A stretch of DNA of 64,000 nt from Tachypleus tridentatus (Eukaryota; Arthropoda; Merostomata; Xiphosura; Limulidae). The DNA is taken from NCBI RefSeq assembly GCF_004210375.1, contig NC_134834.1, positions 148,337,009 to 148,401,008 of the forward strand. The letters are read 5' to 3'. Positions 15,401 to 27,400 of the stretch are shown here, piece after piece (within the stretch, counting starts at the first letter, position 1; each line of letters opens with the position of its first letter). The notes below the pieces were generated by a model. That model was given only the letters and a program-made list of their open reading frames with translations. It did not search any database and was not told where the DNA came from. The translations under genes were made by a program, and so were the position numbers.

Positions 15401-18400
15401 GGTGGTTAAGGCACTTGATATGTAATTCGAGGATCATGGGTTCAAATCCCTGTCACACCAAACATGCTTGTGCTTTCAGCAATGGGGGCATTATAAGTAA
15501 CGATCAATCCCATTATTCATTGGTAAAAGATTAGCCCAAGAGTTAACAGTGGGTGGTGATGACTAGCTGCCTTCCCTCTAGTTTTACACTACAAAATTAG
15601 GGACATATAGCAATGATAGCCCACGTAGCTTTCCAAGTAAAATTTAAAACAAACCAAACCTACCCTTAAATAACCTAAAGAGTTTTCTATTTTTACATTT
15701 CATATATGTTTATAATAATAAATTTAGAATACACATGAAAAAAAGGAAATAAAGTACTTATCTGGGCTTTTTTTATGTTGATTGTTAATGACACTTGACC
15801 CTATTTTTTTTAATACTAATAATAGTGGTGCAGTAAATAATTTTCATTTAATTAGGTAATGCACCAAAGAAAATAAAATAGTAGCATGCAAAGTGTAGAT
15901 AATGTCCAATAGCTATGACAATTTTTCTGGCGTTCTAAATATAATGAGCCATTAAAAATTCATCCAGGTTAGTCGATATGTTTCCTGTGGGAACAGATCT
16001 TGAACTGAATGGGATACTAATAATGTTTAGTACAGAAAACAACATATGTCATCTGACAAATGAAAACCTTGGTTTTCTTTTAGTTAAAAGTAATATTATA
16101 TTAAATATAAGAGAAAACTGTCAACAAACCTTAAAGGGGAGGATGAGGCAGGTGGGTGTGGTAAGAGAAGTCCGAATTCTTGTTGATGAGAAACCCAGGC
16201 CTGTTATGGCAATGTGGTTAAGGCACTTGACTCGTAATCTGAGGGTCATGTGTTTGTATCCCTGTCACTAAACATGCTCACTCTTTCAGCTGTGGAGGCG
16301 TTATAATGTGACAGTCAATCCCACTATTCGTTGGTAAAAGAGTAGCCCAAGAATTGGCAGTGGGTGGTAATGACTAGCTGTCTTCCCTCTAGTCTTACAC
16401 TGTTAAATTAGGGACAGCTAACACATTATAGTCCTTATGTAGCTTTGCACAAAATTCAAAACCATACCAAATGAGAAGCCCACTTGAAATAAAAATGTAA
16501 CTCAGAACAGCTAGTATGGGTTTTAACACTTTGTTCTCTGCTTTTCAATAAAAGTGTTAATACCCATACCAGCCGTTCTAAGATACATTAGAAGGATGAC
16601 TTTCTGTCATGTAGCTCTGTAACGAAACAGGATTTAAAGCTATGAAAATTTATGTTTTGTCTGAGTAATGACAATATTACAGTAAGTAGTTTATGTTAAA
16701 TTTCATATTTATTGGAAAGGTGGTGAATAAATTGAAGAAGAGGAGATGCCTAGAGGAAGTAAAAGTCAAATTTCTCACATTATGGGAATTCAGATTTTTA
16801 TAATATTGCCTCAAAAAATTATAAACATAAAACCTATATACTATTAAAACATGGATTATTAGCCATGATTTTGTGCTGTACTAATTGTTATAACACAAAC
16901 AAATAAGTATTTTAATTATATTTTGAATGTAACTCTTTTAAAAACCTTCTGATATGTGCATTAAAGGATGCCCATGGCAAGACAACTAATAACCACATAA
17001 ATGTTTTCTTCACAATACCACTTGTGCTCTTTTTACACATGATCTGGTACATTCCTGGTAATTCATATCTAAACTTTCTCTCTTTTACTGGTATGCATTT
17101 AGAAATACCACTGCCCATTAAGTTATCCAAATCACAGACTTAAAATATAAACAATAAATGTCCAAAACCACTCCCAATGATATCTCATTAAAAATTTCCT
17201 CCAGGCGAGTTAAAATTGTTTACATCTTTTGTTTCTTTTCAGCAACTGTTTATAAATTTTCCAACTTTGACAAAATAATAGAGATGTCTTTATGATACCA
17301 GATGAGCTGTGGAAGTATATTTCTCTTTCTAATTGAACATAAAATTAGTGAGAAATTAGTTGGCACCAGAAAGATACAGTAAAGAAAAACAAAACCAAAA
17401 ATAGATATTGAGACAAAGTCTTAAAAAACAAGACCAGTGGTCTTGTGTTTTCTAACTTTAATAATTACTTTGGTGTATTCACTTTGTTATACTTTTGTGT
17501 CATTAAAAAATATTTTCAGAGATATGTAGTTTTGTTCCACTTATAATTATTTTACCCTATTAATGAAGAGGATTCATGATGTCAGAAAATCACCTAAGTT
17601 CAAAATGTCTTAATATAAAATGATAAACTCCAATAACCCAAGAGGGTTCGAAAGGTGGATCTTTCTTCTTCGAGGTCAAACTGGGAAATGGTTGCATAGT
17701 CTGATTTAGTAATATATTTGAGTGACATCATGAAGGCTAGCTAGGCTTCCAAGAAATGTTTTTGTATATTTTTCAATTTACTATTGTAAGCGTATCTTAT
17801 TTCTGGTGCAATACAGTTATATAAAAATGTGTTGGAGATGTTTTTACATAGAAATGGCAGACAAATTTATACATAAGTGTTGTGAAAGTCAAATAAAGGT
17901 AATGCTTGGAGTCTCAAGAAGACTTAGAGGCATAGAATGTTGATGTATCGAGGATTTATAAAAACTAGATGCAGTAAATCTTGTGGTGTATATACAAAAA
18001 ACATGATTGAGATCTTTACAAACAAAAAAGTACTATAGTTCTAATGTTATATATTAGTATTTTTTCATTTATCATACATATTTATGTGTATTTGATGAGT
18101 TAGAGCTTGAAAAAAATATTTTTTTATTGTACAGACGAAGAGCACTTGTTGCAATTGGAACTCATGACTTGGACACGTTGACTGGGCCATTTACTTATGA
18201 TGCTCAAGTTCCGAAAGATATAAAATTCAAACCCTTAAATGAAGTGAAGGAATACACAGCTGAAGAACTAATGGACCTTTACTCTGTTTGTAAATTATTT
18301 GTTATTGTTATAGATCTATTACCAAGTATGCATGTTCATTGAAAATATGTTACAACAAGTAACTTATTTAGCCTTGTTTAGTTTGAGGATGATAGACACT

Positions 18401-21400
18401 TGAATTTAAAACTACTTGCATTGCCATGTTTGTGCTAAAACTTTATTATATCTAATGTATTTTGGAATTGCTTATTCTCTATAAAATATTAAGTAAAGTG
18501 TGTGTGTACAATGCTTTAGTATAAACAAAATTACTGCTGGTTATTTTTGAGAAATTTGTGCATTCCAGTGTGAGATCAGATTGTTAATAATTTCAAAGTT
18601 ATTCAGAATCAAATCCTAAAGTTAGCTTTTAGGCTTACAAATTTTATTTTCTAAATGAACTAGGTATATTTTGTATTTTTAACCAATTGTAGCACAAAAA
18701 TCACACAATTCAAGCAAAGATGTTGAGTCTAGTTTGTATTAGAGTCGCTACAGACAGACATGGCTTTGTTTACAGTAGGGTAGGCCTGTTGGTAAGAGCA
18801 CTTGAATTGCAATCTGTGGATTGTAGATTTTGATTCCATCACCAACTATTGTTGCTCTTTCAACCATGTGGGCATTATAATGTGACAGTTAATCCTGGTA
18901 TTTGTTAGTAACTGAGTATCCCAAGAGTTGGTTATGGGTGATGTCGACTAGCTGCCCTCCAACTTGTCTATCATTTTAAAATTAAGGATGGCTAGTGCAG
19001 ATTGCAATTACAAGAAAATAAAAAAAAATATTTCCACTAAGACTTGATTTGGATTATGGTTGTGAGGCCTATTTAATTTCTGAGTTTGCCAGCTTCAATT
19101 AGTTGTCCCTTGCAGTTTGCTAGTTGCTAGTATTGTATTCAAATGGCATTTTAGATGGACCAAGTGAGTTTTAGATAGTGTCTTGGGGTAGACAAAAGAT
19201 GGATCTTTACATGCTTTCTTTTGGAAAAATCATAATGAATTAATTCAGATAATGTTGTAATAAGTAAAATATTATATTTTCTTCCAGCTCTTGCTGTTTC
19301 TGTCACCATAAATTTTCTTTGTCTTGAATAAAACCAACAAGGAATGAAATGGGAGTTGTATATGTTAGCACTGTGTGTTAATGACCTTTGAAGTCGGTAG
19401 CTCTGATATGGCCCGGCATGGCCAAGCGTGTTAAGGCGTGTGACTCGTAATCTGAGGGTCACAGGTTCGCATCCCCGTCGTGCCAAACATGCTCGCCCTT
19501 TCAGCCGTGGGGGCGTTATAATGTGATAGTTAATCCCATTATTCGTTGGTAAAAGAGTAGCCCAAGAGTTGGCGGTGGGTGGTAATGACTAGCTGTCTTC
19601 CCTCTAGTCTTACACTGCTAAATTAGGGACCACTAGCAAAGATAGCCCTCGAGTAGCTTTGTGCGAAATTCAAAAACAAACAAACAAACAAGCTCTGATA
19701 TACTTTAGATAAATTTGAGGCTCCAACAGAAAAGTTTAAATTGCATTTCTGGTTGGTTTTATGCTTTTATTTTCCATATTATAAAATAGTCAATGCTTGA
19801 CTAGGATTTTAAACTTCTTAAACAAGTAATGACTAAACCTTTTTTTTATATATTATACAGTCTGATAGTCATCTTAAACCATACCTGCAAATAATTAAAG
19901 ACAAACCTGTGTATCCTGTTATATATGACCAAAACGGGGTAGTGCTTTCATTGCCACCAATCATCAACGGTAAGGTAGTCTATACATGTGTGTGTGTGTG
20001 TGTATACATGTATCCAAACAAGTATTTGTTCACACAAACACTTTACAGAATTCAGTACAAAGTATTGATAAGATATTTGCAGGCAGCAGTGACCACTGAT
20101 GTTTGTTTATGATAAACTAGACAGTACTACGTTTGAAACTTTTCAGATTCTCCTCAGATAATTAAAAATGTTCTTCAGTTTACTTTCCATTGTGTTTACT
20201 TTAAGAAAAGTTTGTGATATTAAGCTTGCTTAAGGCTTTATTGTGTCCGAATTGAATCTGCTTATATAACTTTGAGTATTTATAGGATGATGCGATGAGG
20301 CTTATATCAAAATTAGGAGGTTTAGGGATATTGATTTGATCCTACTTTATGGTGTTTATTGTATTGCCAAAAAGAAAAACAAAAACTCGTGGATAAAATA
20401 GTATTAAACTCCTGAAGTACTTTCCCCAAATAATTTATTTCTATATATGATATTTGTATGAATTTACAGCTTTAAGGTATCAAAAAAATTTCATTGTAAT
20501 ATATTATTAAAGAAACTTTTATTTGTACCTTCTAAGCTTTCTCTGATTTTTTAAAGCTTTTGTATAAATATTTTATTTTAAGAAACTGCATATTTTACCT
20601 GTGTTTTGATTAAAAAACACATGCAATTTCTTTGTTTACCATCACTTGTGTACAGAAAAATTGTTTTTTACAATTATTACAGTTTTATGATAAGCAAGTT
20701 GACTTTTTTAAAATTAGCAATTAGAAGGATTCATTTAGTGTGTGAACTAAAATTTAAATTTGTTTTATGTTCATTTATATATACTTTTAGTGGCTTCCTC
20801 TGTCCATTCAAGAAGTTACTTAGGCCAATAAGGTCTAACATAATGTAACTTAGGATGGATGGTATGGGTATTAACACGTGTGCTAATAAAGCAGAGAACA
20901 ATGTTTCAATCTTCTTAGGTCATCTTCAGGTTAACGAAGAGAGGGTTTGCAACTGACCATTGCTGGTCATGTCTTCGGGATGAGAGTGTAAACGGGTATA
21001 AGATTTTAGGGGGCGTTGCAGTTGGATGTTAGGTTATTAATTAGTATACAGGTATGTGAAAAAGTTATGACACCCTATGAAAGCCTGTGTATTTTTGTAA
21101 CACTTTTGGATGTATAGATATTTAATCTCAATTTTAACAATACTGGGAGATTATATGAATATAACTAAACAATTAAAACTGAAGAAAAGACTTTTCAAGT
21201 TATTCTGTAAACGTAATTCTACAAAATTCATATTCTAACTGAGGAAAAAGTTAGGACACCCCCACATTTATTTCCACTTAAAATGGCTCAACTCACGCAC
21301 AGGAATATCACACCAGGTGCACATGATTAGATTATCGTTACTCATCATTTTGAATGAGGTTCCCCTCGGTGTGGATTCCTGTATGTGGTGAGGGGACCTC

Positions 21401-24400
21401 CCAGGGAAGGTTCTGTTCTATCTGGTTACCTTCTCTGGGATCTAAACATCCACCCACATGTTTGCCGTGCGTGGTGACCCATGAAGGGGAGGAGAGGATC
21501 CTGGTGGTTGAGGGGTCCAACCCTAACACACCACTTTGGCCTCGAATTCCTCTAGACGGGCGGCCTTTGGGTGGCCCCCCTTGGGTCAATCGGCTGGTCC
21601 ACTTGGGCTAGAGTCAACCAAGTACCAGTGTTGGAAGTTCTCAGCGGGTGTTGTGGACATTGTGCCTGATGCTGGTGTTTGGGTATAGTACTCACGAAAC
21701 CCTGGTGTTGCTGCATTGTCCTTGTGTGACTTTGTAGTGCGTCCCCTTGTAGGGCTCCATGGTGGGTGGGGTCAGTGGGTACCAAAATTTTTTCTTTTTC
21801 CTATGGATCCTCTAAAAAATTTAAATAAAATTGTAAAAAAACAGTCAATGGGTAAGCGACCACGTCTTGAATACTCAGAACAGCAATCTTCAACATCAGT
21901 AACACACGTACCTCATTTTCTTAAATAACATTCTCTTTTGGAAAAACCTTCAGGGCAAATGTCCCCTTTTTTTTATTCAAAAGGGACTAGAGGGACTTGC
22001 TGGCTCTCCAAAGTCAGTAAAGAAACTTCGATCTGGTGACATATTGGTTGAAACATCCACATCCCAACACAGTGAACTCCTCTTGAATTCAAAGGCAATT
22101 GGGGATATACCTATAGAGGTTACACCCCATGCTACCTTGAATTCTTCATGAGGAGTTATTGTTGAAAGGGATTTGAAGAATGTTCCCGGAGTCAGAGATT
22201 CTCGCTGGTCTCTCCACTCAAGGAGTTTCGGCAGTGAGGCGCATCTGCACTCGCAAAGATGGAGTTACACTGCCAACAAATACCCTTGTTTTAACATTTA
22301 CTTCACGATGTGCACCTGCCACCATCAAGGCAGGTTATCTCATTTGCAGGGTTCGGCCATACATACCAAACCCTCTTCGATGTTTCCAATGTCAGAGATT
22401 CGGCCACTCAAAGACATCTTGTCGTGGTTCCCTGACATGTGCTCGTTGTGGAAGCAAGGACCACGATGCCTATGACTGTGACATGAACCCACATTGCGTA
22501 AACTGAAATGGTTCTCACCCCTCTTACTTTCATTCTTGCCCAAAATGGTTGGAGGAAAAAGAGGTGCAGCGTTTGAAAACGACACATAACATTAGTTATC
22601 CTGAGGCTTGGAAATTGCTGTCCACAACTCCATCTCGGACATATGCTGCTGCACTTCATTCCACAACTACAGTGGGAGTGCAGACAGATCTTTCTGTGCC
22701 TCCAAGAGAATCGTTTTCAAAACAAATGAAAAGCTTTTTGACCTCCGTGGTTAAAAAGGTTGATGAATCGACTTCCACACCCATCTCTGTTCCTCCCATA
22801 CCTTCCAACAAACCTCAAGATCCACGTCCTTCAGTTTCAAATACAGGCATTTCTTCTGATACATCTTTTTCTCCCACCACAAGAGACAAAACAATTATTC
22901 GTTCGAATCCTCAGTCACTGGATTCTCCTTCCAATAACAAAAACCTGCTCACCCGACCCAGAGCAGGATCCATGGAGGTTGATAGACCTCCTCCGACTAA
23001 AGACAGTAAAGAAAAAGACGTGGTCGTGAACCGAAGGGTTCTCCAGCCACTTCACCTACCCGTTCTTAAAAATGGCCACCTTGATACAATGGAACTGTCG
23101 AGGTTTACGTTCTAATCTGGATGATATCAAAATGCTGATTGCTTCCTACCATCCTGTTTGTCTTTCTTTACAAGAAACATTTCTCAAAACTGCTGATACT
23201 GTCTCCATTCGGCAGTTTTCTCTGTACAGAAATGACAGGTTGTGTGATGGTCGAGTACATGGAGGGGTGGCACTGTTGGTTGATCAACACGTGCCCACCC
23301 TGTCTTTGTCACTCAACACACCCTTGGAGGCTGTAGCCATCCGTGTTTCCTTGGGTCATACCATCACTGTTTGTTCTCGTACCTGTACCCTGGAGAGACA
23401 TATGATCAATCAGATCTTGATGCTCTCGTTGAACAATTGCCATCTCCATTTCTAATCCTAGGGGATTTTAATGGACATCATCCCCTCTGGGGAAGTGCTA
23501 TTATTGATGGGAGGGGCTGATCTGTAGAGCGGATGCTCTCTGATCACAATCTTTCTCTTTTCAATACTGGTTCTTCCACTTACTTTCATGCACCTAGTCA
23601 GTCCTGTACTGCTATTGATCTCTCAGTTTGCTCCCCTTCATTATTCTCCCATTTTTCATGGAGGGTTGACAGTAATCCACTAGGCAGTGATCATTTTCTG
23701 ATCCTTTTGAGAGAGACTGGCCGTGGTCGATGCCACCCTACCCACGTGCCCCGGTGGAAGCTGGATCAGGCAGACTAGTTCACTTTCACTGCTCTCGCAG
23801 AACTTGATCCTGCCATCGTAAATCAGCCATCAATAGACGACTGTGTAGCAGCGGTAACTGACTGTATTACACATGCAGCTGCTCAGTGTATTCCTAAAAC
23901 CTCGACACGTTTTCCACGATATCCTCGTTTGTGGTGGAATCCTGCTTGCCACTTAGCACGGAAGGCTCAAAAGCGGGCCTGGGATACTTTTCGTAGATAT
24001 CCCACACTTTCAAACCGGGTTGCTTTCCAACGGGCCGTGCACATGCTAGGTGGGTAAGACGTCAAAGCCAGAAGGAATCTTGGATTAAGTTCACAACCAG
24101 CATATCTTCTACCACCAGTTCCAAGATCATATGGGACAGGATTCGAAAGGTTAATGGGCACTACAATTCTGTCCCCTCTCGATCTTACTCTCTGATGGTC
24201 AGGAGGTGACTGACATTCGAACATCGCTAACACTCTAGGTGAAAGCTTTTGCCGGGTATCTAGCACTTCTGCTTGTTCCTCCACCTTCCTGGCCATCAAG
24301 ACTTCGGGCAGAGCGATCACCTCTTTCCTTACGAACTGACTGTTTCTTTGACTATAATTGTCCCTTTACCCTGGTGGAACTAAAAATGGCCCTTCATCGG

Positions 24401-27400
24401 TCTGCCAGTTTGTCTGTTGGACCTGATGATATTCATTATGACATGCTGCACCATCTATCTCCTGCTTCTCTTGATGTCCTTCTGATTGTTTTCAACGGAT
24501 CTGGCAGGAGAATGTTTTTCCTGATGCCTGGCCCAGGCTATTATTTTACCTTTCTCTAAGCCAGGGAAAGATCCCAAGATTCCTTCAAACTATCGTCCAA
24601 TTGCTTTGAAGAGCTGTCTCTGTAAGACATTAGAAAGGATGGTTAATGCTCGTCTTGTTTGGTTCCTTGAATCAAACAACCTCCTCTCGCCCACCCAGTG
24701 TGGGTTCCGTCGACAGCACTCCACCACAGACCACCTAATTCGTCTTGAAACATCTATCAGAGAAGCCTTTCTCTACCGCCAACATCTTGTATCAATATTC
24801 TTTGACATAGAGAAGGCTTATGACACAACATGGAGGTGTGGGGTCTTGCGAGACCTCCATACATATGGGTTACGTGGCCATCTACCCATGTTTATTAAAA
24901 ATTTTTTAATGGACAGGAGATTCCAAGTTCATGTGGGTTCAACACTTTCCCGTTCTTTTGTACAGGAACTTGGAGTCCCTCAAGGCTGTGTATTGAGTGT
25001 TACACTCTTCAGTATAAAGATAAATGCCATCACTGAACAACTCCCTCTCACTGTTGCGAATGGGCTGTATGTTGACGACTTTCACATCTCATGTCAGTCG
25101 TCAAACATGAGATATATTGAGCGGCAACTACAAACCGCCCTCAATTGTGTACGAAAGTGGACTCTGGCGAACGGCTTTAATTTCTCTCTCTCCAAAACTG
25201 TATGCATGCACTTTTGCCGTCGACGGGGTATTCACCCTGATCCTGAACTTCATATCGGTGAAGTTTTGCTGCCAGTGGTCCCGGAGACCAAGTTCTTGGG
25301 GCTTATCTTTGATCGTAAACTGACCTTTATACCACACTTAAAGCAGCTTCGGTCAAATGCACAAGAGCACTGAACATCCTCCGTGTTCTCTCTTCTACCA
25401 ATTGGGGGGCAGATCGCTGTTCAATGTTAAAGATATATCATGCTCTTATTAGATCGAAACTCGATTATGGATCAATGGTCTTTGGCTCTGCCAGACCCTC
25501 GGCCTTAAAGATGCTGGACCCCATTCATCACCAAGGACTTGACTCTGCACTGGGGCTTTCCGCACCTCTCCAGTTTAAAGTATATACATTGAATCTCATG
25601 AACCTTCTCTACACCTTCGCCGTTTGCAACTATCTTTACAATATACTTCGAAACTTCATTCCTTACCAAAGCATCCCACCTGGAAATGTGTTTTCCTTCC
25701 TCGGTGGGCAGTACTTTTTCAGAACAGACGATCAGTCATTGCTCCGCTTGGCCTTTGCATCCGGCAATTGGATGAATTGGGTCTGTCCTTGGATAACATT
25801 GCAGATTCCACAGGTTGGCCCATCCCACCATGGCTTATTACAGCCCCAAATGTGACCTTTCTTTCAGTCACCTAAAAAAGGCAGATACTCCAGATTGGAA
25901 GTACCGTCTTTTATTCAATGAATATCTTTCAAACAATCATTCAGTTCCCATTTATACAGATGGTTCCAAATCAGGTAATTCAGTGGGCTCTGCTATGGTT
26001 TGCTGTGGGTCAGTAGTTGCGTGCAGAATCCCTTCTACAGCTTCTGTGTTCACTACTGAACTGTATGCCATATCTCTTGCCCTGGATCATATTGCAGCTG
26101 AGCAGTACTCCAACTGCACTATTTATACTGATTCGCTTAGTTCTATACTTGCCTTGGAATCACCACACGCTAGCTCACATCCTATTCTCGCTGATATTCA
26201 AAACCGACTGGCCCATTTCTCATTAGCAGCTACTTCAATCCAGTTTTCTGGATACCAGGCCATGTTGGTATTCGCGGGAACGAGCTTGCAGACATGGCAG
26301 CTAAATATGTCTGCTTCAGCACCATCACTCCTATGCCTATTCCGTACATGGACTATGGTGTTATCTTCAAGGCTCGGCTCCGTGCCAGCTGGCAGTCCAC
26401 TTGGAGTGAGTAACGTGACAACAAACTTTTTCAAATCAAACCCAAAATTGGACTTTGGCCATCTAGCTTCCGTAAAGTTTGGAAGGAGGAAGTTGTTCTC
26501 ACTAGGCTACACATTGGTCACAGTTTTTTAACTCATCATTTTCTTTTATCTGGAACTGATGCACCAATGTGTAGTTTGTGTAACACTCAAATCACTATCA
26601 GCCACGTTTTACTTTTTTGCCATCGTTACAATTCTCAACGACGGCAATATTTTAAACATATTTTTTCCCAGGGTCAGTCTGTAACATTGGACAGAGTTAT
26701 TGGTGATGGTAACTCTATCCACCTTGATAATGTTTTTAATTTTTTAATGGCCATTAATCTTTTTAATCTCATTTAAGTGTTGCATATTTATTCATTACAC
26801 CTTTTTAATTGTGGTTTCTTTTTTACAGTTTTAATCTCTCTCCTTCAATTTGACATTGGACAATGGCCAGAACATTAAATAACTCGACACCAGGACTGGA
26901 AAGGCCAACTTGAGGTGACTAACGCTACTGTTTGAACTACTCGTTAGTCGTCCTGGCGAGTTGTTATTATACTTTTGCTGCATATCATTTCACACTTTTA
27001 CTACTTAACTTTTTAGTACTGGCCATATTGACTCATAACCCGAACCAGGACTGGAAAGACCAACTTCAGGTGACTGATGGTGGTTTTTATACTTACCTGT
27101 TAGTCTTCCTGGCGGGTTATGATCATTACCATTCTGCTACAGGTAGTTCTTTACAACTTTGTTGACTGGATGTCAACATTGGTTTTTACGCCATTTTCTG
27201 TTTTAATTGCCGTTTTGCTTTTATCTTCAATTACTTTTACAAATTTTACTCCATTTACTTGACTTTTATCTTTTTACTGGACATTTGGCTACTCATTATT
27301 ACGATTTTGCGGAGTGTCTTTTAAAACTTCTATTCTTTTACATTTTGATACTGGTTGCTATGACACATAACCCGGAACCAGGACTGGAAAGACCAACTTC

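Noticed and set aside
16912..17130. Minus-strand 72-codon frame with a faint likeness to a piggyBac transposase C terminus (KTFMWLL...NAHI)
   Set aside because: No catalytic residues, no TTAA-flanked ends and no other transposase pieces nearby; likeness too short to support a call.
19151..19486. 111-codon minus-strand frame
   Set aside because: Starts inside the SINE at 19410 and runs through intron sequence; no domain.
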